Positions 42,516-52,843 of a DNA stretch of 64,000 nt are shown piece by piece (the first letter of the stretch is position 1; each line of letters starts with the position of its first letter). Below the pieces are notes generated by a model, which saw nothing but the letters and a program-made list of their open reading frames with translations, had not been told where the DNA came from and ran no database searches. The translations under genes were made by a program, and so were the position numbers. Source of the DNA: Variovorax sp. PBL-E5 (GTDB lineage: Bacteria; Pseudomonadota; Gammaproteobacteria; Burkholderiales; Burkholderiaceae_C); assembly GCF_901827185.1 (NCBI RefSeq), contig NZ_LR594671.1:1612001-1676000 (forward strand). The letters are read 5' to 3'.

Positions 42516-43376
42516 TCAGCCGTTGCGCCATTGGGCGCGTGTGCGGCTCGCCGCAGCGATCGAATTCTCGAGTGCCTGCGCATCGCTCGCAGCGATCAGG
42601 GCTTCGAACTGCATCAGACTCTGACGGAAGGCCTTCGACTGCAGCAGCACCTGCTCGCGATTGGCCAGCAGGATGTCGCGCCAGACGGCCGGATCGCTGG
42701 CGGCGATGCGTGAAAAATCGCGGAAACCGGACCCGGCCAGCTCCAGGAAGCGCTCGCCCTCAGGGTGGGCGGCAATGGCATTGGTGAAGGCGAAGGCCAG
42801 CAGATGGGGCAGATGGCTCACGGCGGCGAGCGCGCTGTCGTGGGCTTCGTGCGTCATCGTCAGCACCTTGCCGCCGACAGCCGACCAGGCCTGCGTGGCA
42901 CGCTGCACGTTCGAACGCAGCGTCGCCTTGATCGGCGTGAGGACGACATGCCGGCCGACGAACAGGTCGGCATCGGCGTGCTCGACGCCTGAAACCTCCT
43001 TGCCTGCGATCGGATGCGCCGGGACGAAGTTGCCGAGCTGGTCCTGCAGGCCGCGGCGCGCGGCCTCGATCACATCGCCCTTGGTCGACCCTACGTCCAT
43101 GACGAGCATCTGTTCCGTGATGCCGTGGCGGATCGCCTTGAAGGTCAGCTCGGAGGCACCTACCGGGACCGCGATCAGCACGATGTCGGCGCCCGAGATG
43201 GCGAGCAGCGCGGAAGGAGCTGCCACGTCGATCACGCCGAGCTGCCGGGCGCGTTCGGTGGTCGAAGGGGACTTGCTGTAGCCGACCACGCGCTTGACCC
43301 GCCGCGCGCGCTTGAGCGCCAGTGCAAAGGAGCCGCCCATCAGGCCGCAGCCGATCAGACCCAGCTGTTCGAACAT
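42516..43376 (-). CDS. tyrA: Prephenate dehydrogenase
   Basis: The 286-residue NAD-dependent enzyme of tyrosine synthesis has a Rossmann start ([32 protein letters not shown]), the [13 protein letters not shown] block, [18 protein letters not shown] with the catalytic His, and [14 protein letters not shown]. It lacks the chorismate mutase domain, which resides on PheA encoded next. Follows pheA by seven bases and precedes aroA-cmk by one base. Confidence 0.95.
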   Translation of the reverse strand: MFEQLGLIGCGLMGGSFALALKRARRVKRVVGYSKSPSTTERARQLGVIDVAAPSALLAISGADIVLIAVPVGASELTFKAIRHGITEQMLVMDVGSTKGDVIEAARRGLQDQLGNFVPAHPIAGKEVSGVEHADADLFVGRHVVLTPIKATLRSNVQRATQAWSAVGGKVLTMTHEAHDSALAAVSHLPHLLAFAFTNAIAAHPEGERFLELAGSGFRDFSRIAASDPAVWRDILLANREQVLLQSKAFRQSLMQFEALIAASDAQALENSIAAASRTRAQWRNG

Positions 43377-43383
43377 GCGCGCC

Positions 43384-44502
43384 TCAGGCCGTGACGGGGT
43401 AGGCGCCGATGACTTTGTAGAACGCACAGAGTTTGCGCAATTCGGCGAGTGCGGCGGCGACGTTGGGCTGCGACGGGTGGCCGTCGAGGTCGATGTAGAA
43501 GTAGTACTCCCACTGCCCGGTGCGCGCCGGCCGCGACTCGAAGCGCGTCATGGAGACATTGTTGACCTTGAGCGGGACCAGCAGGTCGTGCACCGCTCCG
43601 GGGCGATTCGGCACCGAGACGATCAGGCTGGTGCAGTCCCTGCCGGAAGCCGGCGGCATCGCCAGCGTCTGCGGCAGGCAGATGATCGCGAAGCGTGTGC
43701 GGTTGTACGAGTCGTCCTGGATGGCGTGCGCAACGATATGCAGGCCGAAGCGCGTCGCGGCGCGCTCGCTCGCGAGAGCCGCCCATGCCGGATTGCCGGC
43801 TGCCAGCCGTGCGCCTTCGGCATTGCTGGACACCGCGCGGCGCTCGGCCCGGGGAAGGTGCTTGGAAAGCCAGGTCTGGCACTGCGCGAGCGCCTGCGGA
43901 TGCGCGAGCACGGCCTCGATGTCTTCGAGGCTGTTGCTGGTGCGCAGCAGGTGATGACGCACCAGCAGGCTGACTTCGCCGACCACGTGGGTCGGTGAGT
44001 GCAGCAGCAGATCCAGCGATCGCGTGACGACGCCCTCGGTCGAATTCTCGATGCCGACGACGCCGTACTGCGCGCTTCCGGCGGCCGTGGCGTGGAAGAC
44101 TTCGTCGAAACTGGCGCAATGGATCAGGTCGGCCGCACCGCCGAAGTACTCGATGGCCGCCTGCTCGCAGAAGGTGCCTTCGGGGCCCAGCACGGCGACC
44201 CGCTGCGGCGACTCGAGCGCCAGGCAGGCGGACATGATCTCGCGCCAGATGGCCGCTACGTGCAACGCCTTCAGCGGGCCGGCATTGCTCTGCTGCATCT
44301 TCTCGATCACCTGCGCCACGCGATCGGGGCGGAAGTAGGGCGTGCCCTCGCGCTTCTTGATCTCGCCGACCTCTTCGGCGACATGCGCGCGCCGGTTCAG
44401 GAGATCGAGCAGTTGCTGGTCGAGCGAGTCGATCTGCACGCGCAGATCGCCAAGGCTGGAGGAGGTGTCGGGAACAGGGGGCTGTGGGGCGGGTGCGGTC
44501 AT
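43384..44502 (-). CDS. pheA: Chorismate mutase / prephenate dehydratase (P-protein)
   Basis: The 372-residue bifunctional enzyme for phenylalanine synthesis starts with an AroQ mutase domain (LGDLRVQIDSLDQQLLDLLNRRAHVAEEVGEIKKREG...FRPDRVAQVIEKM). The dehydratase domain follows (GPEGTFCEQAAIEYFGGA, GVVGIENSTEGVVTRSLDLL), then a C-terminal ACT domain (SLIVSVPNRPGAVHDLLVPLKVNNVSMTRFESRPAR) that senses phenylalanine. 20 bp after serC. Confidence 0.97.
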   Translation of the reverse strand: MTAPAPQPPVPDTSSSLGDLRVQIDSLDQQLLDLLNRRAHVAEEVGEIKKREGTPYFRPDRVAQVIEKMQQSNAGPLKALHVAAIWREIMSACLALESPQRVAVLGPEGTFCEQAAIEYFGGAADLIHCASFDEVFHATAAGSAQYGVVGIENSTEGVVTRSLDLLLHSPTHVVGEVSLLVRHHLLRTSNSLEDIEAVLAHPQALAQCQTWLSKHLPRAERRAVSSNAEGARLAAGNPAWAALASERAATRFGLHIVAHAIQDDSYNRTRFAIICLPQTLAMPPASGRDCTSLIVSVPNRPGAVHDLLVPLKVNNVSMTRFESRPARTGQWEYYFYIDLDGHPSQPNVAAALAELRKLCAFYKVIGAYPVTA

Positions 44503-44522
44503 CGGTCAGGTGCGCATGCGCT

Positions 44523-45641
44523 CTATGCGTGCGACCGTTCGAATTCTCGCATGTAGTGCACGAGTGCTTGCACGCCAGCCATCGGCATCGCGTTGTAAAT
44601 GCTGGCGCGCATGCCGCCGACGGACTTGTGCCCCTTCAATTGAAGCAGGCCCGCATTGCGGGCGCCGGCCAGAAACGCCTCGTTGCGGCGCTCGTCCCGC
44701 AGAAAGAAAGGGACGTTCATGCGCGAACGGCAATCGACGGCGACCCTGTTCTCGTAGAAATCCGAAGCGTCGATGAAGTCGTACAGGAGCCGCGCCTTGG
44801 CGATGTTGCGGTTTTCCATCGCTTCGACGCCCTGGCGTCCGTCTTCGGTTTGCTGCAGCAGCCACTGGAAGGTCAGGCCGGCGACATAGATGCCCCAGGT
44901 CGGCGGCGTGTTGAACATCGACTGGTTGTCGGCAACGGTCTTGTAGTTGAAGGCGCTGGGACAGATCTCGAGCGCGCGGCCGAGCAGATCGTCGCGCACG
45001 ACCACGATCGTGAGGCCGGCCGGCCCCAGATTCTTCTGAGCGCCACCGAAAGCAAGGCCGACGCGGCGCCAGTCGACAGGCCGGGACGCGACGTGCGAGG
45101 AAAAGTCGATGGCGAGCGGCGCATCGCTGCCGAGTGCCGCGAGATCGGGCAGTTCCTGGAACTCGACGCCATGGATCGTCTCGTTGCTGCACACGTGCAC
45201 GTACGAGGCACCCTGCGTGAGCTGCCAGGTCGCCGGATCGGGCAGCCGCGTGTGCTGCGCATCGGCATTCGTTGCCGCCACGTTCGCTTTGCAGTAGCGC
45301 TGCGCCTCCTTCTGCGATTTGGCGCTCCAACTGCCCGTGATCACGAAGTCGGCGATGGTGCCGCGCGACAGGTTCATCGGCACGATCGCATTTTCTGCGA
45401 GCCCGCCTCCCTGCATGAAGAGGATGTGGAAATGTTCCGGTATCGACAGGAGCGTACGGAACGCGGCCTCGGCCTGCGTGCAGATCGCGCCGAACTCCTT
45501 GCCGCGGTGGCTCATCTCCATGACGCTCATGCCGCTGCCGTGCCAGTCCAGCATTTCGGACGCGGCGATTTGCAACACCGCCTCCGGCATCGCGGCAGGG
45601 CCGGCAGAGAAGTTGTACGGGCGCGCCACCGCGGGCTGCAT
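44523..45641 (-). CDS. serC: Phosphoserine aminotransferase
   Basis: The 372-residue PLP enzyme serves serine and pyridoxal synthesis. Landmarks are the start [79 protein letters not shown] with the PLP lysine in GAQKN, and [17 protein letters not shown]. The ATG at 45641 overlaps the stop of the upstream DUF2059 gene by one base. Confidence 0.97.
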   Translation of the reverse strand: MQPAVARPYNFSAGPAAMPEAVLQIAASEMLDWHGSGMSVMEMSHRGKEFGAICTQAEAAFRTLLSIPEHFHILFMQGGGLAENAIVPMNLSRGTIADFVITGSWSAKSQKEAQRYCKANVAATNADAQHTRLPDPATWQLTQGASYVHVCSNETIHGVEFQELPDLAALGSDAPLAIDFSSHVASRPVDWRRVGLAFGGAQKNLGPAGLTIVVVRDDLLGRALEICPSAFNYKTVADNQSMFNTPPTWGIYVAGLTFQWLLQQTEDGRQGVEAMENRNIAKARLLYDFIDASDFYENRVAVDCRSRMNVPFFLRDERRNEAFLAGARNAGLLQLKGHKSVGGMRASIYNAMPMAGVQALVHYMREFERSHA

Positions 45642-46243
45642 CACTTCTTGGCAGGCGCCTTGGGCGCTGCTTTCGCCGGTGCCTGTCCGCCCGAGGAGGA
45701 TGCTGCCCCGCCGCCGTTGGTGGGGGCGCCCAGCGCTCTGGCAACGTTGGCGTCGAGCGTCGTCATCTTGGGTTCGATGCTCGCGCGCGTCTCGGCCACC
45801 AGCTTTTCGGTGAGCGCGGTCTGCATCTTCGGGTTGAGCTCCTGGTACTTCTTGGCCAGCGGCGAGCTGATCCACGCCACCAACTGGCGCAACTCGTCTT
45901 CGGTGAAGCCCTGTTCCAGGATCGGGCCGATGGTGGTGGGCGCGAGTTGCACGGCCTTGTCACGCACGATCGGGAAGGATTCGTCGAAGTACTTCTTGAG
46001 TTCCGCGTCGGCCGCCTTGGCCGCGGCTTCGCGCTTGTCGGCCGGCACCTGCGTTTGCAGATACTGCGACCCTGCCTGCGCGATCGGCGCGCTGGACTGT
46101 TCGACCAGTCCGCGCGCAAGCGATTCGATGCCCGGGCGTTGCAGATCGAGGAACTGCTTGATCAGCGCAGCCTTGTCCTGCGCCATGGCCATCGAGCTGC
46201 TGGCGAGCGCAACCGTCAGAAGCGCGAGTTTGATTTTGTTCAC
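45641..46243 (-). CDS. DUF2059 domain-containing exported protein
   Basis: The 200-residue protein has a signal peptide ([23 protein letters not shown]) and a helical DUF2059 region ([34 protein letters not shown]). The tail is glycine/alanine/lysine-rich. Function unknown. It overlaps both gyrA (four bases) and serC (one base), so it is locked into the gyrA-serC operon as is common in Burkholderiales. Confidence 0.9.
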   Translation of the reverse strand: MNKIKLALLTVALASSSMAMAQDKAALIKQFLDLQRPGIESLARGLVEQSSAPIAQAGSQYLQTQVPADKREAAAKAADAELKKYFDESFPIVRDKAVQLAPTTIGPILEQGFTEDELRQLVAWISSPLAKKYQELNPKMQTALTEKLVAETRASIEPKMTTLDANVARALGAPTNGGGAASSSGGQAPAKAAPKAPAKK

Positions 46244-48888
46244 TGAGGATTCTCCGTTGAAGATGATGGGGAAGTGTCGTCGGCACCGGGCTCGATCTCG
46301 ACATTGGCGTCGTTCTCGACGATGCGCTGCAGCCCGCTGAGCTTGGCGCCTTCGTCGAGTCCGATGAGCGTGACACCCTGCGTCGCACGCCCCAGTTCGC
46401 GAATTTCGGAGACACGGGTGCGTACGAGCACGCCCTTGTCGGTGATGAGCATGATTTCGTCGTCGGCATGCACGAGAGTTGCCGCCACGACTTTGCCGTT
46501 GCGCTCACTTTGTTGAATCGCGATCATGCCTTTGGTTCCGCGTCCATGACGCGTGTACTCGGTAATGCTTGTACGTTTTCCGTAACCATTTTCCGTGGCG
46601 GTCAGGACGCTCTGAGCCTCGTCTTCCGCCACCAGCATCGCGATCACGCCCTGGCCGTCCTCGAGTGTCATGCCGCGCACGCCGCGCGCGTTGCGCCCCA
46701 TCGGCCTCACGTCGTTCTCGTCGAAACGCACGGCCTTGCCGCCGTCGGAGAACAGCATGACATCGTGCGCGCCGTCGGTCAGCGCGGCACCGACGAGATA
46801 GTCGCCGGGGTCGAGGTCCACCGCGATGATGCCGGCCTTGCGCGGATTGCTGAATTCGTCGAGCGTCGTCTTCTTGACGGTGCCCATCGAGGTCGCCATG
46901 AACACGTACTGGTTGGCCGGAAAGGTGCGTTTCTCGCCAGTCAGCGCGAGGACGACGTTGATCTTCTCGCCTTCCTGCAGCGGGAACATGTTGACGATGG
47001 GGCGCCCGCGGGAGCCGCGCGAACCGGCAGGCACCTCCCACACCTTGAGCCAGTAGAGCCGGCCGCGGTTGGAGAAGCACAGGATGTAGTCGTGCGTATT
47101 CGCGATGAAGAGCTGATCAATCCAGTCGTCTTCCTTGGTCGCGGTGGCCTGCTTGCCGCGTCCGCCGCGCTTCTGGGCCCGGTATTCGCCCAGCGGCTGG
47201 CTCTTGATGTAGCCGCTGTGGGAGAGCGTGACGACCATGTCGGTGGGCGTGATCAGGTCTTCCGTCGAGAGATCGAAGGCACTGTGCTCGACCTGGCTGC
47301 GGCGCGCACCGAGCTTGCTTTGCCCGAACTCCTGCTTGATCGTGGTGAGCTCGTCGCCAATGATCACGGATACGCGCTCGGGCTTGGCGAGGATGTCCAG
47401 CAGATCGTCGATCTCCGCCATCACTTCCTTGTATTCGGCGACGATCTTGTCCTGCTCGAGGCCGGTCAGGCGCTGCAGGCGCATCTGCAGGATTTCCTGG
47501 GCCTGCGTGTCCGACAGGCGGTAGAGCCCGTCCGAACCCATGCCGTAGCCGATCTCGAGGCCATCCGGACGGTAGTCATCGGCATTGATCACGCCGCCGT
47601 CGGCGCGGGTGCGCGTCAGCATCTCCCGCACCAGCTTGCTGTCCCATGCGCGGGTCATCAACTCGGCCTTGGCGACCGGTGGCGTGGGCGCATTGCGGAT
47701 GATCGCGATGAATTCGTCGATGTTGGCGAGCGCGACGGCAAGGCCCTCGAGGACATGGCCGCGCTCGCGCGCCTTGCGTAGCGTGTAGACCGTGCGCCGC
47801 GTGACGACTTCGCGGCGATGCTGCAGGAAGACCTCGATCAGGTCCTTGAGGTTGCACAGCTTCGGCTGGCCGTCGACCAGCGCCACCATGTTGATGCCGA
47901 AGGTGTCCTGCAGCTGCGTCTGCTTGTAGAGGTTGTTGAGCACCACTTCGGGCACTTCGCCGCGCTTGAGCTCGATGACCAGCCGCATGCCCGATTTGTC
48001 GGACTCGTCCTGGATGTGGCTGATGCCCTCGATCTTCTTCTCGTGCACCAGCTCCGCCATGCGCTCCTGCAGCGTCTTCTTGTTGACCTGGTAGGGCAGC
48101 TCGTCGACGATGATCGCCTGCCGTTGTCCACGATCGATGTCCTCGAAGTGGCACTTGGCGCGCATCACGACCTTGCCGCGGCCGGTGCGATAGCCGTCCT
48201 TGATGCCGTTGATGCCGTAGATGATGCCGGCCGTGGGGAAGTCGGGGGCCGGCACGATCTCCATCAGGTCGTCGATCCCTGCGTCGGGATGGCGCAACAG
48301 ATGCAGGCAGGCGTCGACCACCTCATTCAGGTTGTGCGGTGGAATATTGGTCGCCATGCCGACCGCGATACCGCCGGCGCCATTGACCAGCAGATTCGGT
48401 AGCTTGCTGGGTAATACCAAAGGCTCTTTTTCGGAGCCGTCGTAATTCGGTCCGAAATCGACGGTTTCCTTGTCGATATCGGCCAGCATTTCGTGCGCGA
48501 TTTTTGCCAGCCGGATCTCGGTATAGCGCATGGCCGCCGCCAAATCCCCGTCCACCGAGCCGAAATTGCCCTGGCCATCAACCAGCATGTGACGCATCGA
48601 GAAGTTCTGCGCCATCCGCACGATGGTGTCGTACACCGATTGGTCGCCGTGCGGGTGGTACTTGCCGATCACGTCGCCCACGATGCGCGCGGATTTCTTG
48701 TACGGCCGGTTCCAGTCGTTGTTCAGCTCGTGCATGGCGAACAACACTCGCCGGTGCACCGGCTTGAGGCCGTCACGTGCGTCGGGAAGCGCCCGGCCGA
48801 CGATCACGCTCATCGCGTAATCGAGATAGCTGCGGCGCATTTCCTCTTCGAGACTGATGGGTAGTGTTTCTTTGGCGAACGAGGTCAT
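46240..48888 (-). CDS. gyrA: DNA gyrase subunit A
   Basis: The 882-residue subunit cuts and rejoins DNA. The start [52 protein letters not shown] is canonical, and the active-site Tyr lies in the region following [26 protein letters not shown]-terminal beta-pinwheel blades include the GyrA box QKRGGRGK. In the quinolone pocket the sequence is HGD82-Q83-S84-VYD87, so the usual Ser83 is Gln. Head of the gyrA-DUF2059-serC-pheA-tyrA-aroA/cmk operon. Confidence 0.97.
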   Translation of the reverse strand: MTSFAKETLPISLEEEMRRSYLDYAMSVIVGRALPDARDGLKPVHRRVLFAMHELNNDWNRPYKKSARIVGDVIGKYHPHGDQSVYDTIVRMAQNFSMRHMLVDGQGNFGSVDGDLAAAMRYTEIRLAKIAHEMLADIDKETVDFGPNYDGSEKEPLVLPSKLPNLLVNGAGGIAVGMATNIPPHNLNEVVDACLHLLRHPDAGIDDLMEIVPAPDFPTAGIIYGINGIKDGYRTGRGKVVMRAKCHFEDIDRGQRQAIIVDELPYQVNKKTLQERMAELVHEKKIEGISHIQDESDKSGMRLVIELKRGEVPEVVLNNLYKQTQLQDTFGINMVALVDGQPKLCNLKDLIEVFLQHRREVVTRRTVYTLRKARERGHVLEGLAVALANIDEFIAIIRNAPTPPVAKAELMTRAWDSKLVREMLTRTRADGGVINADDYRPDGLEIGYGMGSDGLYRLSDTQAQEILQMRLQRLTGLEQDKIVAEYKEVMAEIDDLLDILAKPERVSVIIGDELTTIKQEFGQSKLGARRSQVEHSAFDLSTEDLITPTDMVVTLSHSGYIKSQPLGEYRAQKRGGRGKQATATKEDDWIDQLFIANTHDYILCFSNRGRLYWLKVWEVPAGSRGSRGRPIVNMFPLQEGEKINVVLALTGEKRTFPANQYVFMATSMGTVKKTTLDEFSNPRKAGIIAVDLDPGDYLVGAALTDGAHDVMLFSDGGKAVRFDENDVRPMGRNARGVRGMTLEDGQGVIAMLVAEDEAQSVLTATENGYGKRTSITEYTRHGRGTKGMIAIQQSERNGKVVAATLVHADDEIMLITDKGVLVRTRVSEIRELGRATQGVTLIGLDEGAKLSGLQRIVENDANVEIEPGADDTSPSSSTENPQ

Positions 48889-49075
48889 GAGCGGCGGGCG
48901 GACAGCAAGGAGCCGAAATTTTACGCTCCGGAGGGTGTCGCACCGCCGCAACACAAGGCCGGTATTCCGCCTCCGTCCTACGTTTCGGGAGCGCCTCACG
49001 GGCTGTTTGCCAAAGACCCTATGGCACAATCGCCTCAACGTTTTGGGTGGTGGTCACTTAAAGCGTCCTTGATTC

Positions 49076-49096
49076 GCAGCGCGGCTGCGGCTTTTT
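49076..49096 (+). other. Hairpin with T-run in the ompA leader
   Basis: GCAGC-GCG-GCTGC followed by GGCTTTTTC lies 17-37 bases before the ompA ATG. It resembles an intrinsic terminator but sits in the leader; it could act as an attenuator or a stability stem, as 5' stems of outer-membrane protein mRNAs do. Confidence 0.4.
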
Positions 49097-49112
49097 CCCC
49101 AAGAGGAGAACC

Positions 49113-49760
49113 ATGAAGAAACTGAATAAAGTGGCGATGATGTTTGCAGTCGCTGCGCTCGCCACAGCCGCCGGCGCGCAGACCCGTGTCACCGCCGCGA
49201 ACGGTGGCCCCGTGATTGACAACTGGCAAAACGGCACCGGCGAACTGGTCTGGAAAAACGGCACCAACGAACTCTGCTGGCGTGACGCCAACTGGACGCC
49301 GGCAACGGCTGCCGCAGGTTGCGACGGTGCGCTGGTTCCGGCGGCTCCTGCTGCTGCTGCGCCTGCTGCTGCTCCCGCTGCGCCGCAGCCGCCCGCCGTC
49401 GCTGCCTCGAAGGTGACCTTCGCTGCCGATGCATTCTTCGATTTCGACAAGTCGGTGCTCAAGCCCGAAGGTCGTGCGAAGCTGGATGACCTCGTGCAGA
49501 AGATCAAGCCGATCAACCTCGAAGTGATCATTGCCGTCGGCCATACCGACTCGATCGGTACCGTGGCTTACAACCAGCGCCTGTCTGTTCGCCGCGCTGA
49601 AGCCGTCAAGGCCTATCTGGTCTCGAAGGGCATCGAGCGCAACCGTGTCTACACCGAAGGCAAGGGCAAGTCGCAACCGGTGGCTGATAACCGCACCAAG
49701 GAAGGTCGCGCCAAGAACCGCCGCGTTGAAATCGAAGTGGTAGGTACCCGCGCTCAGTGA
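49113..49760 (+). CDS. ompA: OmpA-family outer membrane protein
   Basis: The 215-residue protein has a signal peptide (MKKLNKVAMMFAVAALATAAGA-QT) and a short N-terminal part with tryptophans (WQNGTGELVWKNGTNELCWRDANW). An Ala/Pro linker follows, then an OmpA-like peptidoglycan-binding domain (FFDFDKSVLKPEGRAKLDDLV, GHTDSIGTVAYNQRLSVRRAEAVKAYLVSKGI, NRRVEIEVVG). It lacks the long N-terminal barrel of E. coli OmpA. Start 49113 follows AGAGGAGAACC. It is divergent from gyrA, with a strong terminator behind it. Confidence 0.95.
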   Translation: MKKLNKVAMMFAVAALATAAGAQTRVTAANGGPVIDNWQNGTGELVWKNGTNELCWRDANWTPATAAAGCDGALVPAAPAAAAPAAAPAAPQPPAVAASKVTFAADAFFDFDKSVLKPEGRAKLDDLVQKIKPINLEVIIAVGHTDSIGTVAYNQRLSVRRAEAVKAYLVSKGIERNRVYTEGKGKSQPVADNRTKEGRAKNRRVEIEVVGTRAQ

Positions 49761-49780
49761 TTCGCAAGAATCCTCGATGA

Positions 49781-49807
49781 AAAACCCCGCCTCGGCGGGG
49801 TTTTTTT
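49781..49807 (+). terminator. Rho-independent terminator after ompA
   Basis: AAAACCCCGCC-TC-GGCGGGGTTTTTTT, 21 bp after the ompA stop. It has a GC-rich perfect stem and a seven-T tail. Confidence 0.93.
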
Positions 49808-49886
49808 ATGCCTTTTCCGATTGCAAGGCGTGTCGCCGGCGCTCGCTTGGCGACGTTGGCAATTGGCGGCGTTTCATAATCGGGGC

Positions 49887-50606
49887 ATGACAGATACCGT
49901 GAATGCCGATCCGGCCGAACTCGCCAAATTTTCCGAACTTGCGCATCGTTGGTGGGATCAGGAAAGCGAATTCCGCCCGTTGCACGAAATTAATCCGCTG
50001 CGCCTCGAATGGATCGACGGCATAGCGCCTATCGCCGGATCCCGGGTGCTGGATGTCGGTTGCGGCGGAGGAATTCTGGCCGACGCGATGGCGCGCAAGG
50101 GCAGCGACGTTCTCGGCATCGATCTGGCCGACAAGGCACTGAAGGTCGCGCAGCTGCACGCACTGGAAGCCGCGACCCCCGGTGTGAAATACCGCGAGGT
50201 CAGCGTCGAGGCGCTCGCCATGGAACAGCCGGAAAGCTTCGACATCGTGACCTGCATGGAAATGCTGGAGCATGTGCCGGAGCCTGCCTCGGTCGTAAAT
50301 GCTTGCGCTCAACTTGTCAAGCCCGGCGGCTGGGTGTTCTTTTCGACGATTCATCGGAACCTGAAGTCATTCCTGTTCGCCATCGTCGGCGCCGAATACG
50401 TCCTCGGCATGTTGCCGCGCGGAACGCACGAATACCGCAAGCTCATTCGCCCGAGTGAACTCGCGGCCTATTGCCGTACGGCTGCCCTCGACCTGCGCCA
50501 CACGCGCGGGATGGAATACAACCCGATGACCCGCCGCTACCGCCTGAGCGAAGATACGAGCGTCAACTACATGTTTGCGACCCGCAAGCCGGTGGTGCTT
50601 CGATGA
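49887..50606 (+). CDS. ubiG: Ubiquinone biosynthesis O-methyltransferase UbiG
   Basis: The 239-residue SAM-dependent enzyme methylates both hydroxyls in ubiquinone synthesis. It has the family blocks AHRWWDQESEFRPLHEINPLRLEWID, VLDVGCGGGILADAMARKGSDVLGIDLADKALKVA (SAM site) and CMEMLEHVPEPASVVNACAQLVKPGG...FFSTIHRNLKSF. The ATG at 49887 is chosen by homology with the usual start (TVNADPAELAKF). It overlaps gph by four bases. Confidence 0.96.
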   Translation: MTDTVNADPAELAKFSELAHRWWDQESEFRPLHEINPLRLEWIDGIAPIAGSRVLDVGCGGGILADAMARKGSDVLGIDLADKALKVAQLHALEAATPGVKYREVSVEALAMEQPESFDIVTCMEMLEHVPEPASVVNACAQLVKPGGWVFFSTIHRNLKSFLFAIVGAEYVLGMLPRGTHEYRKLIRPSELAAYCRTAALDLRHTRGMEYNPMTRRYRLSEDTSVNYMFATRKPVVLR

Positions 50607-51274
50607 TGGCGCGGGACGAAACGACGGCCGTCTTGTTCGACCTCGATGGCACGTTGATCGACAGCGCCCCCGATCTCGGGGCTGCGGCCGACCAGATGCG
50701 CACGGATCGGGGCATGCCATCGCTTCCGTTGGATCGCTATCGGCCGATGGCAGGCTCCGGTGCGCGCGGCATGTTGGGCGTGGCGTTCGGCATCGCCCCC
50801 GACGCCTCCGAGTTCGAGCCCTTGCGCGAGGAGTTCTTTCGCAACTACGAGGCTCGGATGCTGCGGAATACGCGGGTCTTCGAGGGCATATCGGAACTGG
50901 TCGATGCGTTGCGCGCGCGTGGGCTGCAGTGGGGTGTGGTCACGAACAAGTCCGTTCGATTCACGGGCCCGCTGACGCGTGCTCTGCCGTTGTTCGAAAC
51001 GGCACGTGCCATCGTCAGCGGCGACACCACCCCCTATGCCAAACCGCATCCCGAACCCTTGTTCGAGGCCGCGCGCCGGCTCGGCGTGTCGCCAGCCTGT
51101 TGTATCTACGTGGGCGATGACGAGCGGGACATGATCGCGGGCCGCGCCGCCGGCATGCGGACGGTGGCGGCTGCGTATGGCTACATGGGCGCGGATGCGG
51201 ACGTCACGCGGTGGGAGGCCGATGCCGCCATCGCTTCGCCTCTGGAACTCTTGCAACTGCTCAAACAGGCCTAA
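50603..51274 (+). CDS. gph: Phosphoglycolate phosphatase-type HAD hydrolase
   Basis: The 223-residue HAD hydrolase has motif I LFDLDGTLIDSAPDLGAA, motif II VTNKS, the lysine in YAKPHPEP and motif IV YVGDDERDMIAGRAAGM. Probably removes phosphate from 2-phosphoglycolate formed in DNA repair. Gph next to ubiG is a widespread pair. The start at 50603 (MMARDET) overlaps the ubiG stop. Confidence 0.92.
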   Translation: MMARDETTAVLFDLDGTLIDSAPDLGAAADQMRTDRGMPSLPLDRYRPMAGSGARGMLGVAFGIAPDASEFEPLREEFFRNYEARMLRNTRVFEGISELVDALRARGLQWGVVTNKSVRFTGPLTRALPLFETARAIVSGDTTPYAKPHPEPLFEAARRLGVSPACCIYVGDDERDMIAGRAAGMRTVAAAYGYMGADADVTRWEADAAIASPLELLQLLKQA

Positions 51275-51286
51275 AATAGCTCACTT

Positions 51287-51674
51287 GGGGCTGCACTGGT
51301 TTCGACGCGGGTTCGGAATCGCAGCGGGGCATGTCGAGCTGAATGCGCTCGTAAAACAGATTCAAACAAACTAACTGCAAACGACGAACGTTTCGCACTC
51401 GCCGCTTAATTGCCGGTGAGCTTTGCAACAGCAGGCCGATGGGCTGGGCAAGGGGGCGCTGGAGCAATCCGACGCCTCCCGGCTGCAAAGATAATCTACA
51501 TGGGCTGGTCCTGATCCGGGTACCTTGGGTCGGGACGAGAAAATAGGGTGCTGGCGGCCGGTGTAGCGTGCGACTGCGCGACACCGGTGGCGAGACCTAA
51601 ATCAGATCGCTAAACATGTAGATCTGCGCGACGAAGGCTTGCGGACGGGGGTTCAAATCCCCCCAGCTCCACCA
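51287..51674 (+). ncRNA. ssrA: tmRNA (ssrA) encoding tag ANDERFALAA
   Basis: The 388-nt RNA rescues stalled ribosomes. The 5' end GGGGCTGCACTGGTTTCGAC pairs with the 3' end (GTTCAAATCCCCCCAGCTCC then ACCA), forming the tRNA-like acceptor. The message part begins at GCA 51377 and reads A-N-D-E-R-F-A-L-A-A then TAA at 51407-51409, giving AANDERFALAA on the tagged protein after the charged alanine. The T-arm-like 3' block GGACGGGGGTTCAAATCC is intact. It follows gph closely. Confidence 0.97.
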
Positions 51675-51694
51675 TACAACGACATCCGGACCGA

Positions 51695-51713
51695 GGCCCT
51701 CGTGAGCAGGGCC
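51695..51713 (+). other. Hairpin downstream of tmRNA
   Basis: GGCCCT-CGTGAGC-AGGGCC begins 21 bases after the CCA end; no T-run. It may be an end-processing stem or a weak terminator for ssrA. Confidence 0.4.
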
Positions 51714-51748
51714 TGCGCGAGGGATCGTACGTCCCCCTGGGACCAGCA

Positions 51749-52843
51749 TCAGTCTCGGATGCCGAACCGGTACAGGGTCGTACTAGAGAAGACTTCGCCC
51801 GGCCGCAGTACCGTCGACGGGAAGTCCGGGCGATTCGGTGAGTCCGGATAGTGCTGCGTCTCCAGGCAGAGCCCGTCGCCCTGCCTGTACGCGTTGCCGG
51901 CTGCGCCCACCAGGCGGCCGTCCAGGAAATTGCCCGAATAGAACTGCAGGCCCGGCTCGGTGGTCTCGACTTCCAGCATGCGGCCGGAACTCGGATCCGT
52001 GAGGCGCGCGGCCAGGTGCGGCGCCGCCGTCTCGCCCGCATCCAGCAACCAGTTGTGGTCATAGCCGCGCGCCCTGACCAACTGGACATGCCCGGATCGA
52101 ATGCGCTCGTCGATCGCTCGATCGTCGCGAAAGTCGAAAGGCGTTCCCGCCACGTCCGCCGTGCCTTCGGGAATCAGACCCTCGTCGATCGGGCAATAGC
52201 GACTGGCCGGAATGGCAAGGCGGTGATTCAGCGCGCTGCCCGAACCCGCGAGATTGAAATAGCTGTGCTGGGTGAGATTGACGACCGTCGTGCGATCGCA
52301 GGTGGCGCGATAGCCGATGCGCCACTCGTTCGCGGGCGTGACCACGTAATGCACCTCGACCTGCATCCGGCCCGGAAAGCCCTGTTCGCCGTCCTCGCTG
52401 AGATAGTCGAGCTTGAGCCCGACGCTGCCGTCGGTGGCGGGCGCGATGGGCACGATGTTCCACCACCGTTTGCCGAAGCCGGTCGATCCGCCATGCAAGG
52501 TGTGGGTGCCGTCGTTCGCGTCCAGCTGAACATGCGCGCCGTCCAGCGAAAAGCGGCCCTCGGCGATCCGGTTGGCGTAGCGTCCGACGATCGTGCCGAA
52601 GTGCGGATGGGGTGCTTCGTAATCTGCAAGCGATGCAAAGCCGAGCACGATGTTGTCGACCCGGCCCTCGCGGTCCGGAACCCGGATCGCGGTGACGATG
52701 CCACCGAGGTTGATGGCACAGAGCGAAAGTCCCTGGCCATTGTCCAGCGTGTATTCATGCACCGTCCGGCCGTCGGCGAGGCGGCCGAACTCCCGGCGCG
52801 TGACGCTGGCGCGGTGCGCATCCGGCGGCCGGCTCACACCCAT
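51749..52843 (-). CDS. galM: Aldose 1-epimerase (galactose mutarotase)
   Basis: The 364-residue enzyme equilibrates alpha- and beta-aldoses. It has GalM blocks FGTIVGRYANRIAEGRF, GTHTLHGGSTGFGKRWWNI with catalytic His, VNLTQHSYFNLAG, GYDHNWLLD, and VETTEPGLQFYSGNFLDG (catalytic Glu region). Encoded directly after an SDR dehydrogenase (10-base overlap) and divergent from a GntR regulator, so it belongs to a small sugar-oxidation locus. The ATG at 52843 is preferred for length. Confidence 0.92.
   Translation of the reverse strand: MGVSRPPDAHRASVTRREFGRLADGRTVHEYTLDNGQGLSLCAINLGGIVTAIRVPDREGRVDNIVLGFASLADYEAPHPHFGTIVGRYANRIAEGRFSLDGAHVQLDANDGTHTLHGGSTGFGKRWWNIVPIAPATDGSVGLKLDYLSEDGEQGFPGRMQVEVHYVVTPANEWRIGYRATCDRTTVVNLTQHSYFNLAGSGSALNHRLAIPASRYCPIDEGLIPEGTADVAGTPFDFRDDRAIDERIRSGHVQLVRARGYDHNWLLDAGETAAPHLAARLTDPSSGRMLEVETTEPGLQFYSGNFLDGRLVGAAGNAYRQGDGLCLETQHYPDSPNRPDFPSTVLRPGEVFSSTTLYRFGIRD

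Noticed and set aside
51640..51674. Separate tRNA gene ending GGTTCAAATCC...CCA
   Set aside because: This is the 3' tRNA-like part of tmRNA; its partner acceptor strand is at 51287.
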